A stretch of 64,000 nucleotides of DNA from Leptotrichia hongkongensis (GTDB lineage Bacteria; Fusobacteriota; Fusobacteriia; Fusobacteriales; Leptotrichiaceae), in the NCBI RefSeq assembly GCF_007990635.1, contig NZ_AP019846.1, forward strand, positions 930,001-994,000. Direction: 5' to 3'. The position numbers and the translations under genes are program-made. Under the pieces are notes generated by a model that ran no database searches, was not told the DNA's origin, and saw nothing but the letters and a program-made list of their open reading frames with translations. The stretch's first letter is position 1. Every line of letters starts with the position of its first letter. Positions 54,254-63,619 of the stretch are shown here, piece by piece.

Positions 54254-55138
54254 ATGGAGAATAATATACAAATATTTGAAGGTAAAAAAATTAGGTCTGT
54301 TTGGGATAATGAAAAAGAAGAATGGTATTTTTCTGTTGTCGATGTTGTAGGAGCATTAACGGATAGTGTAAATGCTAGAGATTATTGGTATAAAATGAAA
54401 AAAAGAATGACAGATGAGGAAAAAAGTGAATTGTCGACAATTTGTCGACAGTTGAAGTTAAAAGCACCTGATGGAAAAATGAGATTAACAGATGTTGCTG
54501 ATATACAAGGAATTTTCCGAATTATTCAGTCAATTCCGTCTCCTAAGGCAGAGCCATTTAAAATGTGGCTGGCACAAGTGGGAAAAGACAGAATAGATGA
54601 AATTACAGATCCAGAACTAACTATTGACAGGGCATTGGAAACATATTTGAAAAAAGGATATTCAAAAGAATGGATAAATCAGAGATTACAGGCAATTCAA
54701 GTTAGAAAGGAATTGACAGATGCTTGGCAAGAGCATGGAGTAAAAAAGGGAATAGAATATGTAATTCTTACAGATGAAATTTCAAAGGCATGGTCTGGGA
54801 TGGCAACTAGAGAATATAAAGATTTAAAAGGATTAAAAAAAGAGAATTCAAGGGATAATATGTCAACTTTGGAACTTGTACTTAATATGCTTGCAGAAGC
54901 TACAACAACAGAATTAACTAATATTCATAATCCAAATGGCTTGGAAGAAAATAAAAAAGTTGCAAAACGAGGTGGAACAATAGCAGGAAATACTAGAAAA
55001 GAGATTGAAGCAGATACTGGAAGATCTGTTATTACAACTAAAAATGCAGTAGATTTTTCTAAATTAATTGAAGATGTAGTAAAAGATATTCCTGATATAG
55101 TTAAAAATTCTAAGGATGAAGAAAAAAGCAAGGAGTGA
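54254..55138 (+). CDS. BRO-N/DinD-like protein
   Basis: The 294-residue protein has an N-terminal BRO domain (IQIFEGKKIRSVWDNEKEEWYFSVVDVVGALT) and the DinD-type body with RLIQSIPSPKAEPFKMWLA in a close variant, LETYLKKGYSKEWINQRLQ and VRKELTDAW. DinD is SOS-induced in E. coli and inhibits RecA filaments; BRO domains are common in phage antirepressors. No phage genes surround it. AAAGGGTGGG precedes the ATG. It is close before a TfoX-like gene, possibly in one transcript. Confidence 0.83.
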   Translation: MENNIQIFEGKKIRSVWDNEKEEWYFSVVDVVGALTDSVNARDYWYKMKKRMTDEEKSELSTICRQLKLKAPDGKMRLTDVADIQGIFRIIQSIPSPKAEPFKMWLAQVGKDRIDEITDPELTIDRALETYLKKGYSKEWINQRLQAIQVRKELTDAWQEHGVKKGIEYVILTDEISKAWSGMATREYKDLKGLKKENSRDNMSTLELVLNMLAEATTTELTNIHNPNGLEENKKVAKRGGTIAGNTRKEIEADTGRSVITTKNAVDFSKLIEDVVKDIPDIVKNSKDEEKSKE

Positions 55139-55145
55139 ATTAAAT

Positions 55146-55463
55146 ATGGCTTCAAGTAAAGAATATTTAAATTTTGTATTGGAACAGTTGTCGGAAGTGG
55201 AAAATATTAGATATAGAGCAATGATGGGGGAATATATTCTTTATTATAGGGAAAAAGTTATCGGTGGGATTTATGATGACAGGTTTCTTGTGAAGGCTGT
55301 AAAATCGGCGAAAGAACTTATGCCGAATGCTTTGCATGAAATTCCTTATGAAGGAGCAAAGGAAATGTTGCTTGTTGATGATGTTGAAAATAAAGAGTTT
55401 TTGAAGAATTTATTTGAAGCGATGTATGATGAACTTCCTGTTTTGAAGAAAAAAAAGAAATAA
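55146..55463 (+). CDS. TfoX N-terminal-domain protein
   Basis: The 105-residue protein matches the TfoX-N domain: YLNFVLEQLSEVENIRYRAMMGEYILYYREKVIGGIYDDRFLVK, in the usual strand-helix order. In Haemophilus and Vibrio TfoX promotes natural competence, but single-domain relatives are widespread and mostly uncharacterised. ATG 55146 is chosen because AAGGAG lies at proper spacing; the frame extends upstream into the DinD-like gene. It is followed closely by nfo. Confidence 0.82.
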   Translation: MASSKEYLNFVLEQLSEVENIRYRAMMGEYILYYREKVIGGIYDDRFLVKAVKSAKELMPNALHEIPYEGAKEMLLVDDVENKEFLKNLFEAMYDELPVLKKKKK

Positions 55464-55481
55464 TAGAAAGGTAAAATAGAA

Positions 55482-56405
55482 ATGTCGAAAAAAGAAATTT
55501 TTAAAATTGGATCACATGTGGGAATGAGTGGAAAAGATATGCTTTTGGGATCGGTTAAGGAAGCGGTTTCTTATGGATCGAATACTTTTATGATATATAC
55601 TGGAGCACCACAGAATACACGGAGAAAGCCGATTGATGAGCTGAATATCGAGGCTGGGCTTAAACTTATGAAGGAGAATAATATTGATATTGATGATATT
55701 GTTGTGCATGCTCCTTATATAATTAATCTTGGGAATGCTGTAAAGCCTGAAACTTTTGAAATTGCAGTGCAGTTTTTGAGAACGGAGATTGAAAGGACAG
55801 ATGCCATTGGAGCGAAAAGAATTGTTCTTCATCCAGGTGCTCACGTTGGAGAAGGTGAAGAAGTTGGGATTAATAAGATTATTGAAGGACTGAATGAAGT
55901 TTTGACGAAAGATCAGAAAACGACTGTGGCACTTGAGACGATGGCTGGAAAAGGTACAGAATGTGGAAGAAGTTTTGAAGAAATTGCAAAAATTATTGAC
56001 GGTGTAAAATTAAAGGATAAACTGACAGTATGTTTTGATACTTGCCACGTTCACGACGCTGGATATGATATTGTAAATAATTTTGAAGGAGTTATTGAGC
56101 AGTTTGATAAAATTGTTGGAATTGACAGAATTTCAGTAATTCACTTGAATGATAGTAAGAATGTGTGTGGTGCACATAAAGATAGGCATGAAAATATAGG
56201 ATTTGGAAAAATTGGATTTGAAGTGCTAAATAAAATTGCACATTTTGAAAAATTTTCTCATTTGCCAAAAATTCTAGAAACACCTTATGTGGCTTTGAGT
56301 GATGATAAAAAAGCTAAGAAAGTTCCGCCATATAAATTTGAGATTGAAATGCTGCGAGCTGGCAAGTTTGATGAAAATGTGTTAGAAAAGATAAAAAATC
56401 AATAA
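55482..56405 (+). CDS. nfo: Endonuclease IV (AP endonuclease)
   Basis: Nfo cuts DNA at abasic sites during base-excision repair, using three zinc ions. The 307-residue TIM barrel has [84 protein letters not shown] and [20 protein letters not shown], all metal-site motifs intact. GAAAGG precedes the ATG. It lies 18 bases after the TfoX-like gene. Confidence 0.94.
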   Translation: MSKKEIFKIGSHVGMSGKDMLLGSVKEAVSYGSNTFMIYTGAPQNTRRKPIDELNIEAGLKLMKENNIDIDDIVVHAPYIINLGNAVKPETFEIAVQFLRTEIERTDAIGAKRIVLHPGAHVGEGEEVGINKIIEGLNEVLTKDQKTTVALETMAGKGTECGRSFEEIAKIIDGVKLKDKLTVCFDTCHVHDAGYDIVNNFEGVIEQFDKIVGIDRISVIHLNDSKNVCGAHKDRHENIGFGKIGFEVLNKIAHFEKFSHLPKILETPYVALSDDKKAKKVPPYKFEIEMLRAGKFDENVLEKIKNQ

Positions 56406-56428
56406 TTTTTTGGAAAGAAGTGATAAAA

Positions 56429-57100
56429 ATGCTAAAAGATAAAGAATTAACAAAAAAAGAAATGTTTGAAATATTTAACAGAAGATATGCGTGCAAAAAA
56501 TACGATAAGACAAAAGTTGTTTCAGATGAAGATTTTATGACAATTATTGAGGCAGGTAGAATTTCTCCCAGTTCATTTGGGCTTGAGCCTTGGAAATTTA
56601 TTCTTGTGAAAAATGAGGAAATGCTGAATGATATGAGAGAGTTTGCTTGGGGAGCGATTAACAGTTTGAATGGAGCGAGCCATATTGTTATGGTGCTGGC
56701 TAGAAAAGGTGTTACTGGTGATAGCGAGTATTTTGAGAGAATTGGGAAGGAAATAAAAAATATTTCTGATGAAAATTTGAAGATTAGAAAAGAATTCTTT
56801 ACAAAATTTCAAAAAGAGCATTTTAAGCTGCTGGAAAGTGAAAGAGCATTATTTGACTGGGCTTCAAAACAGACTTACATTGCAATGGTAAATATGATGA
56901 ATATGGCTGCAGCTCTTGGGATTGACAGCTGTGCAATTGAAGGATTTAATAAAGAAATGGCTGAAAAATACTTTTCTGAAAAAGGTGTGTTTAATTTGAA
57001 GGAATATGGAATTTCATATTTTGTAAGTTTTGGGTATAGAGATGAAGATATTACCCCAAAAACTAGAAGAGAACTTTCGGAAGTTTATGAGGTTGTTTAG
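56429..57100 (+). CDS. Nitroreductase-family NAD(P)H oxidoreductase
   Basis: The 223-residue flavoprotein has FNRRYACKKYDKTKVVSDEDF, EAGRISPSSFGLEPWKFILVKN, QTYIAMVNMMNMAAALGIDSCAIEGF and ISYFVSFGYRDEDITPKTRR, the NfsB-like layout for FMN binding. It may reduce nitro compounds, quinones or flavins. ATG 56429 is preferred over GTG 56420, which overlaps GAAAGAAG. It lies 23 bases after nfo and may share its transcript. Confidence 0.88.
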   Translation: MLKDKELTKKEMFEIFNRRYACKKYDKTKVVSDEDFMTIIEAGRISPSSFGLEPWKFILVKNEEMLNDMREFAWGAINSLNGASHIVMVLARKGVTGDSEYFERIGKEIKNISDENLKIRKEFFTKFQKEHFKLLESERALFDWASKQTYIAMVNMMNMAAALGIDSCAIEGFNKEMAEKYFSEKGVFNLKEYGISYFVSFGYRDEDITPKTRRELSEVYEVV

Positions 57101-57164
57101 TAGTTTTCGAATACTTTAATTTTGAATATACTCAAATTAATTTATTGGAAGAAAGAGGATTTTT

Positions 57165-57818
57165 ATGAAAAAAATTTTTTTAATTATGTCTTTAGTAATG
57201 GCATTCTCATGTGGAAATAAAAATAACATAGACAAGAATAAAAAAATTGAAAAAAATACAACTACTACTGAGCAAGTGAAACAAAATCAACAAGAGGAAA
57301 AAACTGATTTTGATAAACTTAGTAAAAAAGAACAGGAAGAATATTTAAAAAAACTGGAAAAGATAGAAGCAAAATATGAAAAGGAATTAATGGAATTAAA
57401 AATACCAGAATTCAATAAGTCCCAAACTAATGATTCTAAGCAACTGACTGAAGAAGAGGTAAAGGAAATAAAGGATGTATTACGTGAAAAATTTAAGAGA
57501 ATAGGGTTGACAGCTGCAACAAAAGATGGCAGATTTTACATAATAGAAGTTATTAAAGATGGAAAAAACAAAGAAGAGACTGCAAAGGAAGTTGCTCTTG
57601 AGAGACCTGATATTATTGATACTATTGGTGAATGGTGTAAAAATAAAGGAATGGAATTTAAAGTTATTTTTGTTGAATTCTATGACAAAGTTCAAAATAA
57701 AAAGATTAGTCAGTCTGCATACCATTCTCACCTTTTGGAAATTCAGTATGAAGATAAAGAATATAAAGATGCACTGAGAGAAGGCTTTTCTAAATATAAG
57801 AGGGCTACAAAATTTTAA
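57165..57818 (+). CDS. Lipoprotein of unknown function
   Basis: The 217-residue precursor has a signal peptide with lipobox AFSC (cysteine at 16), then a long charged, coiled-coil-like stretch rich in lysine and glutamate (about 20-85), then a compact C-terminal domain (TEEEVKEIKDVLREKFK, IIEVIKDGKNKEETAKEVA, WCKNKGMEFKVIFVEFYD). No family is recognised. GGAAGAAAGAGG precedes the ATG. An IS3-type inverted repeat begins 15 bases after its stop. Confidence 0.75.
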   Translation: MKKIFLIMSLVMAFSCGNKNNIDKNKKIEKNTTTTEQVKQNQQEEKTDFDKLSKKEQEEYLKKLEKIEAKYEKELMELKIPEFNKSQTNDSKQLTEEEVKEIKDVLREKFKRIGLTAATKDGRFYIIEVIKDGKNKEETAKEVALERPDIIDTIGEWCKNKGMEFKVIFVEFYDKVQNKKISQSAYHSHLLEIQYEDKEYKDALREGFSKYKRATKF

Positions 57819-57830
57819 AATAGAAAATAT

Positions 57831-58826
57831 TTGGAGTGTACCCAAAATCTTGAAGGAGCATTAAATGATATGATAAATAAAGGTGAAAAGTTTGCATTTA
57901 TTGGTAATAACAGATTAGAATTATCACATTCAGGAAGTCCAAAGGCAGATATGGTATTTGGTGATTTAGCAAAAAAAGCAGGAGCTAAAGAAGGAAGTGT
58001 TGTAAATATTGGTTCGGCTTCTAATATAAAGGATATGGTTACAAGTGAAGTAGCAGGAACAGTAAAAGGATTAATTTCTGAAATGTCTCCTTTAAGAATG
58101 ACAGAAGATTTTAACAAAGCTGTTGCTGAATATGAGAAAAATCCACCTAAAAATAAGATTTCAAAGACTCCAATTACAGGAGGGGCATTACAGACACATC
58201 AGGAATATGCCTTAGTAGGTTTGCCAGAACTTTATAGAATTGAAAAAGGAAAAACGATACAAGGAGATTTTAATATCGATGAAGTCAAGAAAACAGTAAA
58301 AACTCAAGGTTTAAAAGGTTTTGAAGGGTTAGAAAATGTCAAGTCGATACAGGATTTATATTATAATTATCCTAAAATGTATAAAGCATTCAATAATTAT
58401 ATTTCAGAGCATCATAAACTGTATTTTAATAAAGATGTAGGTATTGCTGTTGATATTATGAAACAGGAAGAGATTAAAATAGAAAGTTTGAAAAACCATA
58501 AGGAAAAAGATAGCAGAGAAAAATATGAAAATGCTTTGAGAGAACAAAAAAGATTAATTGACCAAAGAAAGGAAAATGTAAAGGATATGATTATGAATGT
58601 TCCAAGAGTAAATCCGGACTATGGAAAAGATATGGATAAGGATTTGTTTAATGCGAGAGATAATGCCTTAACAGAACAGCTGAACAAAGATTTTCCAAGA
58701 AATAATCCATATAAGAATATCAATCCTGATGAAGGTTTAAATATGCTAAAACCTCAAATAAATAGAGAAAAATCTCAAAATATAAATGAACAGTTAAAAA
58801 AATTGAGAGAAAGAGTAGGTAATTAA
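57831..58826 (+). CDS. Orphan C-terminal part of a secreted/contact-dependent-type protein
   Basis: A 331-codon frame entered through the IS3-type repeat, so its true start is lost; the first usable ATG is 57870 behind GAAGGAG. Residues 14-95 look like the end of a toxin-pretoxin or scaffold region (FIGNNRLELSHSGSPKADMVFGDLAKKAG), then a helical, charged domain ends in LKKLRERVGN. No signal peptide is present. I do not recognise the family. A lipoprotein gene follows one base after the stop, and the same tail-plus-lipoprotein junction recurs at 63620-63657, which suggests a toxin/immunity-type cassette. Confidence 0.6.
   Translation: MECTQNLEGALNDMINKGEKFAFIGNNRLELSHSGSPKADMVFGDLAKKAGAKEGSVVNIGSASNIKDMVTSEVAGTVKGLISEMSPLRMTEDFNKAVAEYEKNPPKNKISKTPITGGALQTHQEYALVGLPELYRIEKGKTIQGDFNIDEVKKTVKTQGLKGFEGLENVKSIQDLYYNYPKMYKAFNNYISEHHKLYFNKDVGIAVDIMKQEEIKIESLKNHKEKDSREKYENALREQKRLIDQRKENVKDMIMNVPRVNPDYGKDMDKDLFNARDNALTEQLNKDFPRNNPYKNINPDEGLNMLKPQINREKSQNINEQLKKLRERVGN
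57833..57849 (+). repeat. Solo IS3-type terminal inverted repeat
   Basis: TGGAGTGTACCCAAAAT closely matches the inverse of 59724-59741 (TGGAGTGTCCCCCAAAAT). It forms the left edge of a segment holding an orphan protein tail and a lipoprotein gene. Confidence 0.65.
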
Positions 58827-58827
58827 G

Positions 58828-59391
58828 ATGAAAAAGTTGAAGTTTATATTATTGATTTTGGTAAGTATTTTCTGTTTAAATTCCTGTCTTACAACAGCTG
58901 CAATCATAGGTTCAATGCAGGGGGATGGTTTATTACCTCCTCCTAAACCTCAATATAATACTTACCATGGAAATAATAAAAAAATAAATTCAGTAATTTT
59001 TAGTGAAAACAAGAAAAAAATAAGAATTAAAAATACTGATAAAGAAATCTTAGTACCAGAAAATCTTTATTTAAGAGAAAGTCCAGTTTCTCTATTTAAT
59101 GATTCCTTACAATTTTCTAAACCACTAAATTTTTATATTTATTACGAAGGAGAAGAAGTCCCCTTACCAATGTATATTTATACTGAAAATTTTGGAGCAT
59201 TTTCAAAAAAAGAAAATTTAGTGAAAATAAGTGAAAATACATATTTTAACAAGTTTGAAGACCATAATAAAAAAGTTAAATTAGATCAAATTATAAAAAA
59301 AATTGATGATAATATTTTTATTGTTATAAGTACAAAATTAGGATATAATATCAACAAACAATTCTTCTTAGAATTAATAAAAGATTGGTAA
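58828..59391 (+). CDS. Lipoprotein, possible immunity partner
   Basis: The 187-residue precursor has a signal peptide with lipobox LNSC (cysteine about 20), a proline-rich stretch (LLPPPKPQYN), then strands such as VIFSENKKKIRIKNTDKEILVPENLYLRE and a C-terminal half without known motif. It begins one base after the preceding frame, so the two are coupled. Its layout (charged middle, VPEN-LYLRES) resembles the lipoprotein cut off at the window end (KVPEGVNLKSE), though overall identity is low. Confidence 0.7.
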   Translation: MKKLKFILLILVSIFCLNSCLTTAAIIGSMQGDGLLPPPKPQYNTYHGNNKKINSVIFSENKKKIRIKNTDKEILVPENLYLRESPVSLFNDSLQFSKPLNFYIYYEGEEVPLPMYIYTENFGAFSKKENLVKISENTYFNKFEDHNKKVKLDQIIKKIDDNIFIVISTKLGYNINKQFFLELIKDW

Positions 59392-59395
59392 AAAG

Positions 59396-59741
59396 TGGAA
59401 TGTACCTCAATTTCGGATAAATAATTTATTAATTTTTTTGATAGCTATTCAATAATTCATAAAAAATTTAAAATTATAACAAATCAGATGATATGAAAGA
59501 AACAGCAAGAAATATTTTAAAAAGAAATTTTGATACAGAAAAATTAAATGAAAAATGGGTAAGTGATATAACATATATTTGGACAAGAAAGGACGAGTGG
59601 TGCTATTTATCAAGTATAATGGATTTGCACGGCAGAATACACAGTAAAATTGGATTTATAAGTCCGAATGAATACGAAGAAAGCATAAAAAGGAAACAAA
59701 GAAATTGCTTAAAAATAGTCTAAATTTTGGGGGACACTCCA
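59396..59741 (+). mobile_element. Internally deleted IS3-family element
   Basis: The left end TGGAATGTACCTCAATTT (59396-59413) and right end ATTTTGGGGGACACTCCA (59724-59741) are imperfect inverted repeats. Only 346 bases remain, including a broken transposase frame. It cannot move by itself. Confidence 0.75.
59493..59723 (+). pseudogene. IS3-family transposase (OrfB) remnant
   Basis: The 76-codon frame reads KWVSDITYIWTRKDEWCYLSSIMDLHGR, which holds the first two catalytic aspartates of the DDE core. It then jumps straight to IGFISPNEYEES, the normal C-terminal end of such transposases. Roughly 80 middle residues with the catalytic glutamate are deleted, and the N-terminal part is missing too. 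Confidence 0.85.
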
Positions 59742-59782
59742 AAAGTCGATAAACATAGAGGAAGATAAGAAGGAGGTTTTTA

Positions 59783-60058
59783 ATGAAAAAAACCTTTATA
59801 ATTGGAATATTGCTGTTATCTATATTTTCTTGCGAGAAAAATAAAGAAAATAAGGATAATGGCGACTTGATAGCTAAAGATTCGGAAAAAGCCTCTGATA
59901 TGACGGTTGAGGAAGAGATGAAGCTGATGGAAGATCACATAGTGGAAGTATCTAAAAAATATGGAATAACTGCAGATGAAGTAAAGAAAAAATTGGAAGA
60001 AGTTGGTAAATATTTAGATGAGGATGTGGTACCAGACAAAGAATATAAAAATCAATAA
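59783..60058 (+). CDS. Small lipoprotein
   Basis: The 91-residue precursor has a signal peptide with lipobox IFSC (cysteine at 17), then an acidic, helical mature part (ASDMTVEEEMKLMEDHIVEV, GITADEVKKKLEEVGKYL). AAGGAGG precedes the ATG. No family is recognised. It lies between the IS3 remnant and gltX. Confidence 0.7.
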   Translation: MKKTFIIGILLLSIFSCEKNKENKDNGDLIAKDSEKASDMTVEEEMKLMEDHIVEVSKKYGITADEVKKKLEEVGKYLDEDVVPDKEYKNQ

Positions 60059-60144
60059 TTTTTTACAGCAAGTTGCAGTAAGTTAAATTTTATTATATAA
60101 TATAAGCAAATAAAAAAGAATAGAATAGGAGAATGAAAGTAAAA

Positions 60145-61650
60145 ATGTCAGAAAAAAAAGTAAGAGTTAGAATAGCACCCTCTCCAACTGGAGATCCACA
60201 CGTAGGAACTGCCTACATTGGACTATTTAATTATGCGTTTGCAAAACATAATGGCGGAGATTTTATTTTAAGAATAGAAGATACGGATAGAACGAGATTT
60301 TCAGGAGATTCAGAACAGCAAATTTTTGATGCGATGAAATGGCTTGGGTTAAATTATGATGAAGGTCCAGACGTTGGGGGAGAAGCAGGGCCTTATAGAC
60401 AGTCGGAAAGATTTTCGATTTATAAGGATTATGCTGAACAACTGGTGGAAAAAGGGGAAGCATATTATTGTTTTTGTACTGCTGAAAGATTGCAGAAATT
60501 AAGAGAAAGACAGGCGGCTATGAAACAAGCACCAGGATATGACGGGCATTGCAGAAACTTGTCAAAAGAAGAAGTGGAAGCAAAATTAGCGGCTGGAGAG
60601 CCTTATGTTATTAGATTGAAAATGCCTTATGAAGGTGAAACTGTTGTAAATGATGGATTAAGAGGAGAAATTAGATTTGAAAACAGTAAAATTGACGATC
60701 AGGTACTTTTAAAATCTGATGGATTCCCAACTTATCATTTGGCAAATATTGTTGATGATCATTTGATGGGGATAACTCACGTTATAAGAGCGGAAGAGTG
60801 GATTTCTTCTACACCTAAGCATATTCAATTATACAAAGCATTTGGATGGGATGAGCCAAAATGGTATCACATGCCACTTTTAAGAAATGCTGACAAAACT
60901 AAAATTTCAAAAAGAAAAAATCCAGTTTCATTGAACTACTACAAAGAAGAAGGTTACTTAAAAGAAGGATTACTAAACTTCCTTGCACTTATGGGATGGA
61001 GCTTTGGAGAGAACAAGGAAATTTTTACTATTGATGAAATGATACAAAATTTCTCATTTGATAAAATTTCTCTTGGAGGGCCTGTATTTGACCTAGTTAA
61101 ATTGGGGTGGGTAAACAATCATCACATGAGATTAAAGGATCTGGATGAATTGACAAAATTGGCTATTCCATATTTTGTGCAAGCTGGTTACTATGAAAAT
61201 GAAAACTTGTCAGATGAAGAATTTTCAAAATTAAAAAGAATTGTGGAAATTACAAGGGAAGGTTCACAAACATTAAAGGAATTGCCAGTAAATGCTTCAA
61301 TTTACTTTGAAGATGAATTTGAATTGCCAGTAATTGAAGAAGGAATGAATAAAAAAGAAAGAAAATCAATCGAAAAACTGACTTCTTCACTTGAAACAGA
61401 AACTGGTAAAAAATCTATCCAAATGTTTATTGAAAAAATCAATAAATTAAATGAAGAAATTTCAGAAAATGAAGCAAAGCAAATCCTGCACGAACTGCAA
61501 GATGAAATAGGAGAAGGTCCAGCAGCAGTATTAATGCCACTTAGAGCAGTTATTACAGGAAAAGCCAGAGGAGCGGATTTATACACAGTAATTGCAGTTA
61601 TTGGAAAAGAAAGAACATTGGCTAGAATAAATAATATTTTGAATAAATAA
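60145..61650 (+). CDS. gltX: Glutamate-tRNA ligase
   Basis: GluRS charges tRNA-Glu and, in bacteria lacking GlnRS, also tRNA-Gln. The 501-residue class I synthetase starts [27 protein letters not shown] (HIGH-type motif HVGT) and has [41 protein letters not shown] and [13 protein letters not shown] (KMSKS motif). An earlier ATG at 60133 lies two bases after AGGAG, too close, so 60145 is preferred, though its spacing is long. A strong terminator follows. Confidence 0.94.
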   Translation: MSEKKVRVRIAPSPTGDPHVGTAYIGLFNYAFAKHNGGDFILRIEDTDRTRFSGDSEQQIFDAMKWLGLNYDEGPDVGGEAGPYRQSERFSIYKDYAEQLVEKGEAYYCFCTAERLQKLRERQAAMKQAPGYDGHCRNLSKEEVEAKLAAGEPYVIRLKMPYEGETVVNDGLRGEIRFENSKIDDQVLLKSDGFPTYHLANIVDDHLMGITHVIRAEEWISSTPKHIQLYKAFGWDEPKWYHMPLLRNADKTKISKRKNPVSLNYYKEEGYLKEGLLNFLALMGWSFGENKEIFTIDEMIQNFSFDKISLGGPVFDLVKLGWVNNHHMRLKDLDELTKLAIPYFVQAGYYENENLSDEEFSKLKRIVEITREGSQTLKELPVNASIYFEDEFELPVIEEGMNKKERKSIEKLTSSLETETGKKSIQMFIEKINKLNEEISENEAKQILHELQDEIGEGPAAVLMPLRAVITGKARGADLYTVIAVIGKERTLARINNILNK

Positions 61651-61687
61651 AATATTTTTAAATCTAAATAATATTAAACTAATTGAT

Positions 61688-61725
61688 GGATTAATTTCTG
61701 TAATAAAACAGGAATTAGTCCTTTT
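61688..61725 (+). terminator. Terminator after gltX
   Basis: GGATTAATTTCTG pairs over 13 positions (two G-T) with CAGGAATTAGTCC, followed by TTTT. Confidence 0.85.
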
Positions 61726-61798
61726 AATTTATTTTGTAATCTTGTTCGTTATCCAAAAATCTTTATTTTAATACTAAATCCTGTTTAAAAATAGGAAT

Positions 61799-62160
61799 AA
61801 TTTTTTAGATATTTTGATTAATAAATATTTTTTTATTTTTATTTCCGTAGGATTGCTCATTGCCGCAAATCCTTATCTTGCAATAAAGGTTTATTCTGAG
61901 AATCAAAATATATGGCAAGATTGCTACGCAACACCTATGGCTAGTCTATACATTTTTCTGCACTGACAAAAAACTCGCTACGCTCAAACAGTTTTGCCAG
62001 CACAGAAAAATGCTCCGACGGATTATTTATACTAGACTTTATTCAAAAAAAGAAAAAACATAATAATATGAAAAAATATTTATTATCAAGATATCTAAAA
62101 AATAATAAAAATGCTTTAATTGAATGATTATGAATTAGCTATTAAATAACTTTATTATAA
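61799..62160 (+). repeat. Structured intergenic element, copy 2, with inverted AT-rich flanks
   Basis: The core 61847-62034 matches copy 1 in reverse: GTAGGATTGCTCATTGCCGC, then CACCTATGGCTAGTCTATAC, the hairpin CATTTTTCTG/CAGAAAAATG with loop ACTCGCTACGCTCAAACAG, and TATACTA at the end. A 55-60-base insert with its own ATCTTGC/GCAAGAT stem splits the first hairpin. The flanks carry TTAATAAATATTTTTT-type sequence on the left and its inverse on the right, so the whole is bounded by inverted repeats. It accounts for most of the 613-base gap. Confidence 0.75.
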
Positions 62161-62194
62161 AGATTTTTAAATCAGATTTTAGTATTAGTATAAA

Positions 62195-62237
62195 TAAAAA
62201 ACTGCACTTTAATCATATGTTAGATTTAAAATGCAGT
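62195..62237 (-). terminator. Terminator of the AI-2E family gene
   Basis: On the minus strand ACTGCA (62237-62232) pairs with TGCAGT (62206-62201), and the inner bases extend the stem. Six Ts follow. Confidence 0.8.
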
Positions 62238-62263
62238 ATAAAATTATATTTTTTAATTAGTTC

Positions 62264-63409
62264 TTATTTTTGATTTTTTAAATCGGATTTAGATTCTGGT
62301 TTATGGTTATCGGGAACATCGCCGAAAATATCCCTAAAAAATCCAACTTCCAGTTCTCTTGAAAATACATTTTTCAAAATAATCATTACAACAGGCCCAA
62401 TCAGGAATCCCATTACACCAAAAATTTTGAATCCTGAGTACATTGAGATTAGTGTGATTAATGGATGGACTCCTAAATTTTGGCTTACCAGCTTTGGTTC
62501 TAACATTTGCCTTACAGAAAGGACAAATAGGTAAATTATTATTAAGGCAATACCTAATGTTATGTCAGATAGTGCAAAAGAAATTACTGCCCATGGAATC
62601 AAGATTGTTCCTGCTCCTAATATTGGGAGTGCATCGATTATACAGATTATGATTGACATTAATAGGGGATATGGTACATTTAGCCCTAAAAATGATAGTA
62701 GATTTAAACATACTAGAAGTTCAAAAAAACATATTGTCATTAAAATAATCTGTGCCTTGATATAAGAGCCAAGAACTGTAAACATGTCAGTTTTTATATT
62801 GAAAACCTTATCTAGCCAAGACTTTGGAAGCTGCTGCTCCAGAAAAGATACAATTTCATCCCTGTCAAGACTTATAAAGAAAGTTGCAAGAATCGTTATA
62901 CAGATATATAGAATTACAGTCGGAATAGATGTAATAAAACTTATCAGCCCTTTTATAAATCCTCCAAGTTTTGAAGAGCCTGAGGAAATAAAACTGTTTA
63001 TCGTATCATTTACCTGCTTTGTGAATCCTGACGGAAAATTTCCAAGATAAGTATAAACTTTTGCCATGCTGTCAGTCCATAATTTTTGTGTTATTTCGCT
63101 ATAACTGTTAAGATTTTGCGATAATTTATAAATTTCACTTATTAATTTTAATGATCCCCAGCCGATAATTCCAAAGAATATCAATAAAAATGTTACAATA
63201 GAAATTATTGTAGACAGCTTTTTTGAAAGCTTTAACCTTTTTTGCAAAAATCGTGTAAACGGCCTTGTCAATATTGAAAAAAACAACGCTATCGTAAATG
63301 GAAACAAAAATATCCCAAGTTTAAATGCTAAAAATACGACTAGCAGAATTAAAGCAATATAAACGAGAAAATATAATTTTTTAAAGTCAAAATTTTTGTA
63401 ACTTGCCAT
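62264..63409 (-). CDS. AI-2E family transporter
   Basis: The 381-residue inner-membrane protein has about eight hydrophobic segments and the AI-2E (TqsA/YdiK/PerM-like) pattern: LFFSILTRPFTRFLQKRLKLSKKLS near the N-terminus, and IDALPILGAGTILIPWAVISF, LEPKLVSQNLGVHPLITLISMYSGF and GFLIGPVVMIIL toward the C-terminus. Members export autoinducer-2, ions or other small molecules; the substrate is unknown here. ATG 63409 is well spaced from AAGGAG, so the in-frame start at 63445 is not used. Confidence 0.88.
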   Translation of the reverse strand: MASYKNFDFKKLYFLVYIALILLVVFLAFKLGIFLFPFTIALFFSILTRPFTRFLQKRLKLSKKLSTIISIVTFLLIFFGIIGWGSLKLISEIYKLSQNLNSYSEITQKLWTDSMAKVYTYLGNFPSGFTKQVNDTINSFISSGSSKLGGFIKGLISFITSIPTVILYICITILATFFISLDRDEIVSFLEQQLPKSWLDKVFNIKTDMFTVLGSYIKAQIILMTICFFELLVCLNLLSFLGLNVPYPLLMSIIICIIDALPILGAGTILIPWAVISFALSDITLGIALIIIYLFVLSVRQMLEPKLVSQNLGVHPLITLISMYSGFKIFGVMGFLIGPVVMIILKNVFSRELEVGFFRDIFGDVPDNHKPESKSDLKNQK

Positions 63410-63619
63410 ATAATCTACTCCTTTTTTATTTATTGAATTTATCATTTTATAGATTATTATATAATAAATACAGCAAATTGTAAATCTGTAATTTTTTCCA
63501 ATTAGTTGTATTTTTTTTTAATGTATGTTAAAACATTCTAAAATTTGTTATATAAATAAAAGTGAAAGCAGGTATAACATGTACAGAAAAAGATTAAAGA
63601 GAACTAGAGAAATTGAAGA

